From assembly GCA_024234895.1 (NCBI GenBank), contig JACKNJ010000005.1, positions 216,651 to 280,650 on the forward strand: DNA of 64,000 nt, given 5' to 3'. Below are positions 47,463 to 55,878 of this stretch, one piece after another. This DNA comes from Gammaproteobacteria bacterium (GTDB lineage Bacteria; Pseudomonadota; Gammaproteobacteria; JACKNK01). Each line of letters starts with the position of its first letter. The first letter of the stretch is position 1. The notes beneath the pieces were generated by a model. The model did not search any database, was not told the DNA's origin, and worked only from the letters and a program-made list of their open reading frames with translations. The position numbers and the translations under genes are program-made.

Positions 47463-50333
47463 TCAGGCCGGGACAGGACCATCCAGCAGCAGGTTGGGCG
47501 CCGGTCTGCCGATGTGGAAACCCTGCGCCATGTCGACCCCCAGCGTGCGCAGGGTCGACAGGATGGCCGCGGATTCCACGAATTCAGCCACCGTGGCGAT
47601 GCCCAGCGATTTGGTGATCTGGATCAGGGCCTCGACGATCAGGCGACTGGTCGGGTTGCGGTCGATCTCGCGAATGAACGAACCATCAATCTTGACGATG
47701 TCGACGGGCAGTTCGGTGAGATAGTGGAAGGACGTGAAGCCGACCCCGAAATCGTCGAGCGCGAACAGACAGCCGATGTCACGGAGCCGGCTCATGAGCC
47801 GGCGGGTGTTGACCGTGTCGGCGATCGCGGCCGTTTCGGTGAGTTCGAAGATCAGCTTGCGTGGGTCGATGCGATATCGCTGGATCGTTGCCGCCAACAC
47901 GTCGGTCAGGACGTCGTTCTCGAAGGCTCTCGCGGAGAGGTTGATCGCCAGCGTGATGTTCGGATCCTTGGCGGCCATTTCCATCATTCGGGAAAGGGCA
48001 TGCTCGATCACGTAGAGGTCGATGCGGGCGATGAGTCCGTTCCGTTCGGCAACCGGAATGAACTTGTCCGGCGGGACCAGAACGTCGTTGTCATCGAGCA
48101 TCCGCAGCAACACCTCGTAGTGATGGATGCTGTTCTCGGCAATCGCCAGCATCGGCTGGAAATGCAGTTCGAACCGTTCGTGATTGAGGGCCTGCTCGAT
48201 GCGTTCGCGCCACATGACGCGGTCGGCGATATGGGCGCGCATGTCTTCCCGTGGCGAAAACAGGTGCCATTGCCCGCCGCCTCGTGATTTGGCCTTGGCC
48301 ATGGCCATGTCGGCGTGGCTGAGCAACTCGTGCGCATGCCGCCCGTGATGGGGAAAGAGCGTCACGCTGGCGCTGACCATGATGCCGTGGCGCGCCCCGG
48401 GGAACGGCAAGGTGAGGTCATTCAACTCCAGGAGCAGCCGCTCGGCGATATACATGGCGTCGACTTTTCCGGTATCGCGCAACAACAACACGAACTCGTC
48501 GGCACCGAGCCGTCCGAGAATGGTTTGACCGGTATTGGAAAGGCGTTCGGTGAACTCGGTCACCGCGCTTGCGATGTCGCGGAGCAGCAGGTCGCCGACC
48601 TCGTGACCAGCGGTGTCGTTGATGTCCTTGAAGTTGTCGACATCGAGAAGGATCAGGACGCCCTCGCGACGCTGCTGACGCGCCTCCTGGATGGCTTGCT
48701 CGAGTTCCTGTTCGCTGCGTCGACGATTGAACAGCCCGGTGAGCGCATCGTGATCGTTGAGCCAGGACATGCGCGCCTGCGCGGCTTTGTGCGCGGTGAC
48801 GTCCAGCCCCGCGGACAGGATCACGGAACCGTCGATGGCATGCCCCCGTATCCGGGAATGCGCCCAGAGGATGTGTCGCGACTGTTGGTCCGCCGTCACC
48901 AGCGTGGCTTGCTGATGGAATGAACCGGTTACCTGCGTGGAGATCACCGCGAGTGTCCCGGTGAGCGCGTCCTGCTCGGTCGGCTCGAGCAACAGGCTTG
49001 CGAGCGGGCGACCGCGAAGTTCCGCATCGCCGAGACCGATCAGGCCATGCGCATGGCGATTCGCGCTGACGATGCGACCTTCGCCGTCGAGCGTCAGGAT
49101 GACCACCTCGACGGTATCGAGCAGGCTTTCGGCGAAATCGCGTTCCGCCCCCAGTTCGATGAGCTTGACGTCGAGCTCATGATGAAGCTCCTCCAGTTGA
49201 TCGCTCATGCTCAGCAGGGCGGTGGTGAGGTCGTCGACCTCATCGGCGGTCCAGGAATGCCTTTGCATGTCCGCCAGGGCCGTCCGGGCGCGGTCGTACT
49301 GTGCCGTCGTGATTGCCGGCAGGATCCGGGTGGCATCACGCAAACGGCGGGTCGGTCGCCAAAGCATGGCGAGGACGGTGAGGAGCGTCAGGGCGATGCC
49401 GCCGATCGCCATGACGCGGCTGTTGGCGATGATCTGCCGCTTCTCCGCGACCTGATCGCTGATGTCGTCGACGAGCAGGACGTGCTCCCTGGACGGACCC
49501 GCGTGATCGGACAGCAATGGCGCCAGATAGAGTTCGTAGCTACGGCTGGTGAGCGTCAACCGGATCGGCTCGGCGGTCGGCGTCCACTCGTCAACGCGTG
49601 TCCGCAACGCGCGCGACACCGCAAACGGCGACGGGCCATCGGGGATAGAGATGACCAGCGGTATAAGTTGATACCCGTCCAGGACTTCCGCGGTTCCCGC
49701 CTCGGCGGGGGTCAGCAGGGACACATCACTGCTGAGCAGATTGCGGAACTCGACCAGCGATTCCGATAACGGTCGGGCGATCAGGATCGCGCCGATATCG
49801 GCACGGTCGAGCGGCAACGGGGCCAGCACGATGTCCAGACAGTCCACCCGACAGAGGATTTGATGGACAGGCTGTTCCAGAGCGAGCGTGTCGATCAGCA
49901 GGCCGTTGCGCTGCATGTCCCAGTCGGGGGCGTCGATCGATCGACCCTGGCGGGCGATCTGCTGGCCCTGCCCGTCGAAAATCTCGATCGTGACCAGGCC
50001 CTGCTGAAACTCCAAGGTCGGCCAGTGCCGTTCAATCGCCTCGGTCAACGCCTCCGGGTCCCGCGCCGCGATCGCCGCGCTTACGTCCTGCAAGGAGGGA
50101 ATCCATTCGGCAATGTCGAGCAGACGGGCGGAGGACTCCCCGACGATGCGGTGAAAATCGCTGATCGACAGGTCGCGTTCCCGTTCCCGCCGGACTTCGA
50201 AATTATCGTGGAGGGCCCGTTCCTGAAGCACCGACCCGATGATGAAAAGGACGGTCAGCACCGCGCTGGGGACGAACAGCGTGCGCCATGCGAGGCTGAG
50301 GTGGAGCTTGCGCCGCGTGCCGTCGGCCCGCAT
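47463..50333 (-). CDS. Membrane-bound GGDEF/EAL c-di-GMP protein
   Basis: A 956-residue protein with TM1 near residue 15-35, a periplasmic sensor of about 270 residues, TM2 near 310-330, a HAMP-like linker, a PAS domain, GGDEF and EAL domains. The cyclase signature reads LGADEF instead of GGDEF, and the phosphodiesterase motif reads EVL instead of EAL. EAL catalytic residues seem kept (NLSARAF, ELTETAA, LDDFGVGF, VKIDGSFI, GFHIGRP), so phosphodiesterase activity is more likely than synthesis. ATG 50333 overlaps the stop of the preceding short frame (TGATG), which favours this start. Confidence 0.82.
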   Translation of the reverse strand: MRADGTRRKLHLSLAWRTLFVPSAVLTVLFIIGSVLQERALHDNFEVRRERERDLSISDFHRIVGESSARLLDIAEWIPSLQDVSAAIAARDPEALTEAIERHWPTLEFQQGLVTIEIFDGQGQQIARQGRSIDAPDWDMQRNGLLIDTLALEQPVHQILCRVDCLDIVLAPLPLDRADIGAILIARPLSESLVEFRNLLSSDVSLLTPAEAGTAEVLDGYQLIPLVISIPDGPSPFAVSRALRTRVDEWTPTAEPIRLTLTSRSYELYLAPLLSDHAGPSREHVLLVDDISDQVAEKRQIIANSRVMAIGGIALTLLTVLAMLWRPTRRLRDATRILPAITTAQYDRARTALADMQRHSWTADEVDDLTTALLSMSDQLEELHHELDVKLIELGAERDFAESLLDTVEVVILTLDGEGRIVSANRHAHGLIGLGDAELRGRPLASLLLEPTEQDALTGTLAVISTQVTGSFHQQATLVTADQQSRHILWAHSRIRGHAIDGSVILSAGLDVTAHKAAQARMSWLNDHDALTGLFNRRRSEQELEQAIQEARQQRREGVLILLDVDNFKDINDTAGHEVGDLLLRDIASAVTEFTERLSNTGQTILGRLGADEFVLLLRDTGKVDAMYIAERLLLELNDLTLPFPGARHGIMVSASVTLFPHHGRHAHELLSHADMAMAKAKSRGGGQWHLFSPREDMRAHIADRVMWRERIEQALNHERFELHFQPMLAIAENSIHHYEVLLRMLDDNDVLVPPDKFIPVAERNGLIARIDLYVIEHALSRMMEMAAKDPNITLAINLSARAFENDVLTDVLAATIQRYRIDPRKLIFELTETAAIADTVNTRRLMSRLRDIGCLFALDDFGVGFTSFHYLTELPVDIVKIDGSFIREIDRNPTSRLIVEALIQITKSLGIATVAEFVESAAILSTLRTLGVDMAQGFHIGRPAPNLLLDGPVPA

Positions 50334-50623
50334 CAGCGATGGCATCCCGGTGAGAGCCCGAACCGCCGCCAGTCCTGCCCGGTCGCGACCCGGTCCTGGT
50401 CGAACCGGCAAGTCCCGCTCGAACCGAGCGTGTCTGGTTCCAGCGAGCCGCGTTCGCCGGCTCCCGCGAAGGCGTTCTCACTGGTGTGGATCGTGCTCTG
50501 CGTCGCGACACCGTGAATGGTCGAACGGACCGGCGCGAACGGGACACCGCTGCGCCACGCCGACAGGGAAACCTTTGTCAGCGTCGCGGCGAGCCGCCGG
50601 AACAGACGGGTGAGCTCAGTCAT
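50333..50623 (-). pseudogene. Porin-like N-terminal remnant, translationally coupled on both sides
   Basis: A 96-residue frame starts eight bases inside the end of the PstS-like gene and ends with TGATG at the GGDEF/EAL start. Residues TIHGVATQSTIHTSENAF resemble the first strands of outer-membrane porins often found between such genes, but there is no signal peptide of normal form and no barrel follows; the rest (RFDQDRVATGQDWRRFG) appears collapsed. It is probably an internally deleted porin gene. It could instead be a short functional coupling peptide. Homology is an impression from pattern, not comparison. Confidence 0.45.
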
Positions 50624-51086
50624 CGATCCAGATCCTCAGGACCGGCATGGCGATGGTCGCGGCGCGGTCCACATAACCGATCGCTCCCGGCGTATTGGCG
50701 ATCTGGCGGACCATTTCATCGCTGGTGCTGATCTCCGTCGGCGCGATTCCCCGCCCGGAGAACAGGATGCGGTCCCAGCGCCTCCGCAACTGGTAGGGAT
50801 ACATGCCCAGAAACCGCTTGGTGAACTGGTGGTGCAGCGAGGAGTCGTCGGGAAAGACGAAGACCCGGATGGCGCGACCGTCGGGCCAGTGCCGGACCTG
50901 CAAGCCGAATATGGCGCGGACCCTGTTTTCCGAGAGCGAGAACGTCGTGGCCGATACGGACGGATGGGTGATGACCACGACATCGGCGTCGTCGGTGCTG
51001 GCGACGGCGATGCCGACGCTGACGATCAGCGAGATGAGAAGGGCGAGGAGTCTGCGCAAGGTTGTTCGTCCCGGAACCCCGATCAC
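50616..51086 (-). CDS. Small PstS-like periplasmic protein
   Basis: A 156-residue protein from GTG 51086 with a signal peptide (LRRLLALLISLIVSVGIAVA) and a short phosphate-binding-protein-like domain. VVVITHPSVSATTFSLSENRVRAIF is the usual opening, and FVFPDDSSLHHQFTKRFL and IANTPGAIGYVDRA match the fold's later parts. It is half the length of true PstS, so it should act as an accessory sensor rather than a transporter. It is first in a minus-strand set with the remnant frame and the GGDEF/EAL gene. Confidence 0.68.
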   Translation of the reverse strand: MIGVPGRTTLRRLLALLISLIVSVGIAVASTDDADVVVITHPSVSATTFSLSENRVRAIFGLQVRHWPDGRAIRVFVFPDDSSLHHQFTKRFLGMYPYQLRRRWDRILFSGRGIAPTEISTSDEMVRQIANTPGAIGYVDRAATIAMPVLRIWIDD

Positions 51087-51223
51087 GGTGGTCCTTGATG
51101 CGGTGCCATCCGATGGCAGAAGAATGGGTGTCGTCCGATCTTAGTCTTATGGTGCTTCAGGGAATACTTATGTATCCGTAAGTCGGATCAGCCATCGACG
51201 AAACGGCACGGTTACGACTGGTG

Positions 51224-51274
51224 ACCCTCGCCTTGCGAGGGCTTGCGGTGCGCCAGACAAGTCTGCTCGGCGCA
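51224..51274. terminator. Hairpins downstream of yejF
   Basis: CCCTCG/CGAGGG (51224-51240) and GTGCGCC/GGCGCAC (about 51250-51274) are short inverted repeats directly past the yejF stop. Neither has a T-run on the minus strand, so termination is uncertain. Confidence 0.35.
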
Positions 51275-51278
51275 CGCA

Positions 51279-52868
51279 TCAATGGTTGAACAGAGCGGCT
51301 GCAATCAGGCGGCGGGTGTAATCGTGCCGGGGCTGCGTGAACAGGTTTTCGACGTCGCCGGTTTCGACGACATGGCCGTCCTTCATGACGATGACGCGGT
51401 GGGCGAGGGCGCGCACGATCTTGAGGTCGTGGCTGATGAAGAGATAGGCGAGTCGACGTCGGCTTTGCAGTGCGCGCAGCAGGTCGACGATCTGGGATTG
51501 CACGGAGCGGTCGAGCGCGGAGGTGGGTTCATCAAGGATGAGCAGGCGGGGTTCCAGAACCAGGGCGCGGGCGATCGCGATACGTTGGCGTTGCCCGCCG
51601 GAGAACTCGTGGGGGTAGCGGTGGCGGGTGTCGGCATCCAGGCCGACTTCGCCGAGCACCGAGCGGATGCGGTCGTCGAGTTGCGTTTCGGTGAGTTTCG
51701 GGAAGTGCACGCGCAGCCCTTCCGCGATCACCTGGCTGATCGAGAAGCGCGGATCGAGGCTGGCGAACGGGTCCTGGAAGACAATCTGGATGTCCGCGCG
51801 GCGGGCGCGCAGCGTGGCCTTGTCGAGGGCGCGCAGGTCGGTGCCGTCGAAGCGGATATCGCCCCGGCTGTCGATCAGGCGCAGCAGAGCGAGGCCGAGC
51901 GTGGTCTTGCCGGAGCCGGATTCGCCGACGATGCCGAGCGTTTCGCCGGCGCGGACGTGCAGGTCGACGCCGTCCACCGCCTTCACGTGGCCGACCGTGC
52001 GGCGCAGCAGGCCGCGCTGGATCGGGAACCAGACGCGGATGTCGTTGCCGGCCAGGACTTCCGGCGCGTCGTCGGCGACCGGTTCCTGCCGGCCGCTCGG
52101 CTCGGCGTTGAGCAATTCGATCGTGTAGGGGTGTTGCGGGGTGTCGAAGATCGCGTCGATCTGGCCCTGTTCGACGATCTGGCCCCGGTGCATCACGGCA
52201 ACACGGTCGGCCATGCGGCGGACGATGCCGAGATCATGCGAGATCAGCAGCAGGGCCATGCCGAGGCGCTGCTGGAGATCGGACAGCAGTTCGAGGATCT
52301 GCTGCTGGATGGTTACGTCCAGCGCCGTGGTCGGCTCGTCCGCGATCAGCAGGTCGGGTTCGTTGGCGAGCGCCATGGCGATCATCACGCGCTGGCGCTG
52401 GCCGCCGGAGAGCTGGTGCGGGTAGCTGCGCAGGCGCGATTCGGGATCGGCGATGCCGACCAGTTCCAGCAACTCCAGCGTGCGGGCGCGGGCCGCGGGC
52501 GCGTCCATGCCGCGATGGATCAGCAGGGTCTCGCCGATCTGCTTCTCGACCGTGTGCAGCGGGTTCAGCGAGGTCATCGGCTCCTGGAAGATCATGCCGA
52601 TGCGATCGCCGCGCACCGCGATCAGGTCGGGTTCCGCCGCACCCAGCAGCTCGCGACCCTCGAAGCGGATGCTGCCGGCGGGGTGCGACGCGGTCGGGTA
52701 GGGCAGCAGTTGCAGGATCGACAGGGCCGATACCGATTTGCCGGAGCCGGATTCGCCGACCAGGGCCAGTGTCTCGCCGCGATCCAGCGTGAACGAGACC
52801 CCGCGCACGGTGGCCTGGCCGTTGAAATCGATGGCGAGATCGGTCACTTCGAGCAGGGGGGCGGTCAT
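51279..52868 (-). CDS. yejF: ABC transporter ATP-binding protein YejF
   Basis: A 529-residue fusion of two ABC ATPase domains of the oligopeptide class. Each has Walker A (GESGSGKS, GESGSGKT), signature (LSGGQRQR, FSGGQRQR) and Walker B (LLIADEP, LLILDEP). It powers the microcin/peptide importer YejABEF. ATG 52868 overlaps the yejE stop. A far longer upstream frame exists but is only open sequence over yejE. Confidence 0.92.
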   Translation of the reverse strand: MTAPLLEVTDLAIDFNGQATVRGVSFTLDRGETLALVGESGSGKSVSALSILQLLPYPTASHPAGSIRFEGRELLGAAEPDLIAVRGDRIGMIFQEPMTSLNPLHTVEKQIGETLLIHRGMDAPAARARTLELLELVGIADPESRLRSYPHQLSGGQRQRVMIAMALANEPDLLIADEPTTALDVTIQQQILELLSDLQQRLGMALLLISHDLGIVRRMADRVAVMHRGQIVEQGQIDAIFDTPQHPYTIELLNAEPSGRQEPVADDAPEVLAGNDIRVWFPIQRGLLRRTVGHVKAVDGVDLHVRAGETLGIVGESGSGKTTLGLALLRLIDSRGDIRFDGTDLRALDKATLRARRADIQIVFQDPFASLDPRFSISQVIAEGLRVHFPKLTETQLDDRIRSVLGEVGLDADTRHRYPHEFSGGQRQRIAIARALVLEPRLLILDEPTSALDRSVQSQIVDLLRALQSRRRLAYLFISHDLKIVRALAHRVIVMKDGHVVETGDVENLFTQPRHDYTRRLIAAALFNH

Positions 52869-53893
52869 CAGCGCATACCGCCCTTGCGCGGGTCGAAGGC
52901 GTCGCGCGCGGCTTCGCCGACGAAGATCAGCAGGGACAGCATCACGCCAAGCACGACAAAGGCGGTGATGCCCAGCCAGGGGGCTTGCAGGTTGTTCTTG
53001 CCCTGCGCCAGCAGTTCGCCCAGCGACGGCGATCCGACTGGCAGGCCGAAACCGAGGAAGTCCAGCGAGGTCAGCGTGGTGATCGAACTGGTCAGGATGA
53101 AGGGCATGAAGGTCAGCGTCGCGACCATCGCGTTGGGCAGCACATGGCGCACCATGATGGTCAGTTCGCCGACACCCAGGGCACGCGCGGCGCGCACGTA
53201 ATCGAAGTTGCGCGCGCGCAGGAATTCGGCGCGCACCACGCCCACCAGCGCCGTCCAGGAGAACAGCAGCATCAGGCCGAGCAGCCAGGCGAAGGTCGGT
53301 TCGACGACGCTGGCGAGGATGATCAGCAGATAGAGCACCGGCAGACCGTTCCAGATCTCGATGAAGCGCTGGAACAGCAGATCGGTGAGGCCGCCGAAGA
53401 AGCCCTGCACGGCACCGGCCATGACGCCGATGATCGAACTGAGGATGGTCAGCGCGAGACCGAACAGCACCGAGATGCGGAAGCCGTAGATCAGGCGCGC
53501 GGCCACGTCGCGGCCCTGGTCGTCGGTGCCCAGCCAGTTGTCCGTCGTGGGCGCGGACGGGGCCGGGGTGGGCAGGTCGTAGTTGATGGTCTGGTAGTGG
53601 TAGCGGATCGGCGGCCACAGCATCCAGCCGCCCGCCTCACGGATCAGATCGACGAGATACGGATCGCGAAAGTCGGCGGCGATATCGAGGTCGCCGCCGA
53701 ACGTGCTCTCCGAATAGTCGGTGAACACCGGCGAGTACCAGGCCCCCTGATAGCTGACCAGGATCGGGCGGTCGTTGGCGAGCAGTTCGGCGCCGAGACT
53801 CGCGATGAACAACGCCATGAACAGCCACAGCGACCACCAGCCGCGGCGGTTAGCCTGGAATTGCTGCCAGCGGCGTTGATTGATGGGATTCAA
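52868..53893 (-). CDS. yejE: Peptide ABC transporter permease YejE
   Basis: A 341-residue permease with six predicted membrane helices, the N-terminal segment NRRGWWSLWLFMALFIASLGAE and large periplasmic loop of YejE, and the EAA-type loop ARALGVGELTIMVRHVLPN. It starts with TTG 53893; no ATG or GTG lies between this and an upstream in-frame stop, and the length equals E. coli YejE, so TTG is accepted. yejA and yejB, normally upstream, are absent here. Confidence 0.9.
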   Translation of the reverse strand: MNPINQRRWQQFQANRRGWWSLWLFMALFIASLGAELLANDRPILVSYQGAWYSPVFTDYSESTFGGDLDIAADFRDPYLVDLIREAGGWMLWPPIRYHYQTINYDLPTPAPSAPTTDNWLGTDDQGRDVAARLIYGFRISVLFGLALTILSSIIGVMAGAVQGFFGGLTDLLFQRFIEIWNGLPVLYLLIILASVVEPTFAWLLGLMLLFSWTALVGVVRAEFLRARNFDYVRAARALGVGELTIMVRHVLPNAMVATLTFMPFILTSSITTLTSLDFLGFGLPVGSPSLGELLAQGKNNLQAPWLGITAFVVLGVMLSLLIFVGEAARDAFDPRKGGMR

Positions 53894-53898
53894 GGATG

Positions 53899-53966
53899 CG
53901 GACGTGGTCGAAGGGCGAAGCCGCGATGTTACTCAATCCCGAGCCCTTCGAGGCCACGTCCGCGGT
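53899..53966. repeat. Long inverted repeat upstream of yejE
   Basis: GCGGACGTGG-TCGAAGGG (about 53899-53916) pairs with CCCTTCGA-GGCCACGTCCGC (about 53946-53966) with a two-base bulge. It spans the gap between yejE and the next minus-strand gene and may be a terminator without a U-tract or a regulatory hairpin. Confidence 0.6.
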
Positions 53967-53971
53967 TGGTA

Positions 53972-54421
53972 TCACGCCGCGTGCATCAGTTTGTTGTCGC
54001 GCGCGGCCTTTGCGTCCGCCTCGTCATAGGCCTTGCCGGACCAGAGCATCTCGTAGGCGATCTCCTCGTTGCCGTTCTCGCAGAGTTCCAGAACCTTGCG
54101 GAACAGCGGCTGGAAGGTCTCGCTGCGGTGCGAGGCCTCGTGCTCCTCGAAGGAACGCCAGAAGGTGACGATCAGGGCTTCCTTGTCCTTGAGCGGGCTC
54201 TGCACGGCCTGGCCGACGGTCGACCCCTCGTTGGAGATCGCGCCGCTGTTCAGCGCCACGAATCCGCCGACGAAGCCGGTGTCGGAGTGGAAGGTCTTCA
54301 CGTTTTCGCACAGTTCGGCGACGCGCTCCTCGAGGTCCTCGACGCTGTATTCGGGCTTGAGGATCACGCGATTGACGGTGACCACGCCGTTGTACGGGAA
54401 ATCAGCGATCAAACCGGTCAT
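53972..54421 (-). CDS. Small soluble protein, possible antibiotic-biosynthesis-monooxygenase fold
   Basis: A 149-residue acidic protein with no signal peptide. The pattern VNRVILKPEYSVEDLEERVAEL then ALIVTFWRSFEEHEASHRSETF...LFRKVLELCENG resembles the dimeric alpha/beta barrel of ABM-type proteins, where W-x-S-x-E-x-H-x-x-S-H-R-S is typical. Its function is unknown. It has a good AAGGAG ribosome site and a dyad 20 bases upstream, and is divergent from the cytochrome b561 gene. Confidence 0.65.
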   Translation of the reverse strand: MTGLIADFPYNGVVTVNRVILKPEYSVEDLEERVAELCENVKTFHSDTGFVGGFVALNSGAISNEGSTVGQAVQSPLKDKEALIVTFWRSFEEHEASHRSETFQPLFRKVLELCENGNEEIAYEMLWSGKAYDEADAKAARDNKLMHAA

Positions 54422-54440
54422 GACTTACTCCTTCTGTAAA

Positions 54441-54462
54441 TCAGTACATTCGAAATAACTGA
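54441..54462. promoter_or_regulatory. Dyad in the divergent region
   Basis: TCAGT-N12-ACTGA with an inner TTCGAA lies between the divergent small-protein and cytochrome b561 genes, 20 bases from the former. It is a possible operator; no regulator is assigned. Confidence 0.4.
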
Positions 54463-54580
54463 CCAATTTACTCAGGAATAGTTCGGTGTGGATTTGCACG
54501 TTGTCTGCACGGTTGGTTCATCTTCGCTTCAGTCTCCCGCGCCAGGATGCCCGCAAGAATCGACAACGACGGGGTGGTTT

Positions 54581-55159
54581 ATGCGAGACGACAGAACCGA
54601 GCGGGTATGGGACCCATTGATCCGGGTCTTCCATTGGGGCGTCGCGGTGGCGTTCGCGCTGGCGTGGCTGACCGGGGAGGCGGAGACACCACTGCACGAC
54701 CTGTTCGGTTACGCGATCCTGGTGCTGATCGGTGTGCGCCTGGTCTGGGGCCTGATCGGCACCCGCCACGCCCGCTTCACCGATTTCGTCCGTCGACCCG
54801 CGACCGTGATCGCTTATCTGCGTGACATTGCGGCGTTTCGCGCACGTCGCCATCTCGGTCACAACCCGGCGGGTGGCGCGATGGTTGTGCTGATGCTGCT
54901 CAGCCTGGTGGCCACGTCGGTCACCGGAATGATGCTCGAGGGCGCGGAATTCGGTACCGGCTGGTTTGCGGAATGGGGTAACGCGCGCGCCTACGGCCAT
55001 GACGCGGCCGAGTGGATCGAGGAACTGCATGAGGCAGTCGCCGGCTTCACCCTGCTGCTGGTCACGCTGCATGTCGCCGGCGTCCTGCTGGCGAGCTTGC
55101 AGCATGGTGAAAATCTCATCCGTTCGATGCTGGATGGGCGCAAGCGGGCTGGAGATTGA
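54581..55159 (+). CDS. Cytochrome b561-family membrane protein
   Basis: A 192-residue protein with four hydrophobic helices and conserved haem-ligand histidines (RVFHWGVAVAF near residue 18 and TLHVAGVL near 165, plus HDLFGY and HEAVAGF). The proximal motif VWDPLIRVFHW is typical of diheme b-type cytochromes that couple to periplasmic c-type cytochromes or hydrogenases. ATG 54581 begins at MRDDRTERVWDP. Electron partner unknown. Confidence 0.85.
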   Translation: MRDDRTERVWDPLIRVFHWGVAVAFALAWLTGEAETPLHDLFGYAILVLIGVRLVWGLIGTRHARFTDFVRRPATVIAYLRDIAAFRARRHLGHNPAGGAMVVLMLLSLVATSVTGMMLEGAEFGTGWFAEWGNARAYGHDAAEWIEELHEAVAGFTLLLVTLHVAGVLLASLQHGENLIRSMLDGRKRAGD

Positions 55160-55224
55160 GCGCCTGCCGGGGCAACCGGTCGCGGCGACTGATCACGGGG
55201 GCGCTGGTCGGGTTTGGCACAGAC

Positions 55225-55252
55225 GCCGGGCGCGGCGGGCGGCGCGCCCGGC
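55225..55252. terminator. GC-rich hairpin between cytochrome b561 and the VF530-like gene
   Basis: GCCGGGCGCG pairs perfectly with CGCGCCCGGC over an eight-base loop. It lies between convergent genes. It lacks a T-run. Confidence 0.45.
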
Positions 55253-55255
55253 GGC

Positions 55256-55483
55256 TCAAGGCCGCGCTTGCTGACGGGCGAGATACAAGGCTTCCACTTT
55301 CTCGCGGGCCCAAGGCGTCTTGCGCAGGAACTTGAGGCAGGACTTGATCGACGGTTCGTTGAAGAAACAGCGGACTTCGACGCGGCGGGCGAGTTCGGGC
55401 CAGCCGTAGGCGGCGACGAGTTCGGTCAACAGCGCTTCCAGCGTGACCCCGTGCAGCGGGTTGTGCTGCTGATTGCCGCCCAT
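55256..55483 (-). CDS. VF530 (DUF2132) family DNA-binding-like protein
   Basis: A 75-residue protein beginning MGGNQQHNPLHGVTLEALL and containing LARRVEVRCFFNEPSIKSCLKFLRKTPWAR, the hallmark of the VF530/DUF2132 family, which has a helical fold and a suggested DNA-binding role. Its ATG overlaps the stop of the gene before it by one base. Confidence 0.85.
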   Translation of the reverse strand: MGGNQQHNPLHGVTLEALLTELVAAYGWPELARRVEVRCFFNEPSIKSCLKFLRKTPWAREKVEALYLARQQARP

Positions 55484-55734
55484 CAGTGACGGCCACCGCC
55501 CTTGGCGTTCTTTTCGACGCGGCGGGTCAGGTCCTTGGCGGCGCGCTTCGCCTGGACGGCGAGCATGGCCTTGAGTTCGGCGTCGGCCCAGGCCTTGGCA
55601 TCGGCCTCGCTGGTGAAACCGTCCTGGGATTTGCTGACGTGGCTGCGCTTGGCGGTGACACGGCGGACGATCTCGGCGCGCCAGGTCGCTTCGGTCTGGG
55701 TGATGCGGGTGCTGTATTTCGGGGTGCCGGCCAT
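55483..55734 (-). CDS. DUF3622-like small protein
   Basis: An 83-residue basic protein (MAGTPKYSTRITQTEATWRA, then DGFTSEADAKAWADAEL) that fits the DUF3622 pattern. It is coupled to the VF530-like gene by a TGATG overlap. Its function is unknown. ATG 55734 is preferred over the 10-codon longer form. Confidence 0.7.
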   Translation of the reverse strand: MAGTPKYSTRITQTEATWRAEIVRRVTAKRSHVSKSQDGFTSEADAKAWADAELKAMLAVQAKRAAKDLTRRVEKNAKGGGRH

Positions 55735-55878
55735 ATCGGAATCTCGTTGAAAGTCGCGTGCCACCCGTTGGTGACGGATGCCGGCGGAATTTACCCGGGA
55801 TGAGACAGTACGTGTGAAATGTTTGCGCGGGCTCGCCCTGCAATCCAGCGGCAGGGCGCGCCCGTGTTGGCCATTCGA

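Noticed and set aside
51243..53201. Long plus-strand frame opposite yejF and yejE
   Set aside because: The minus strand encodes complete ABC transporter motifs, so the plus frame is a shadow.
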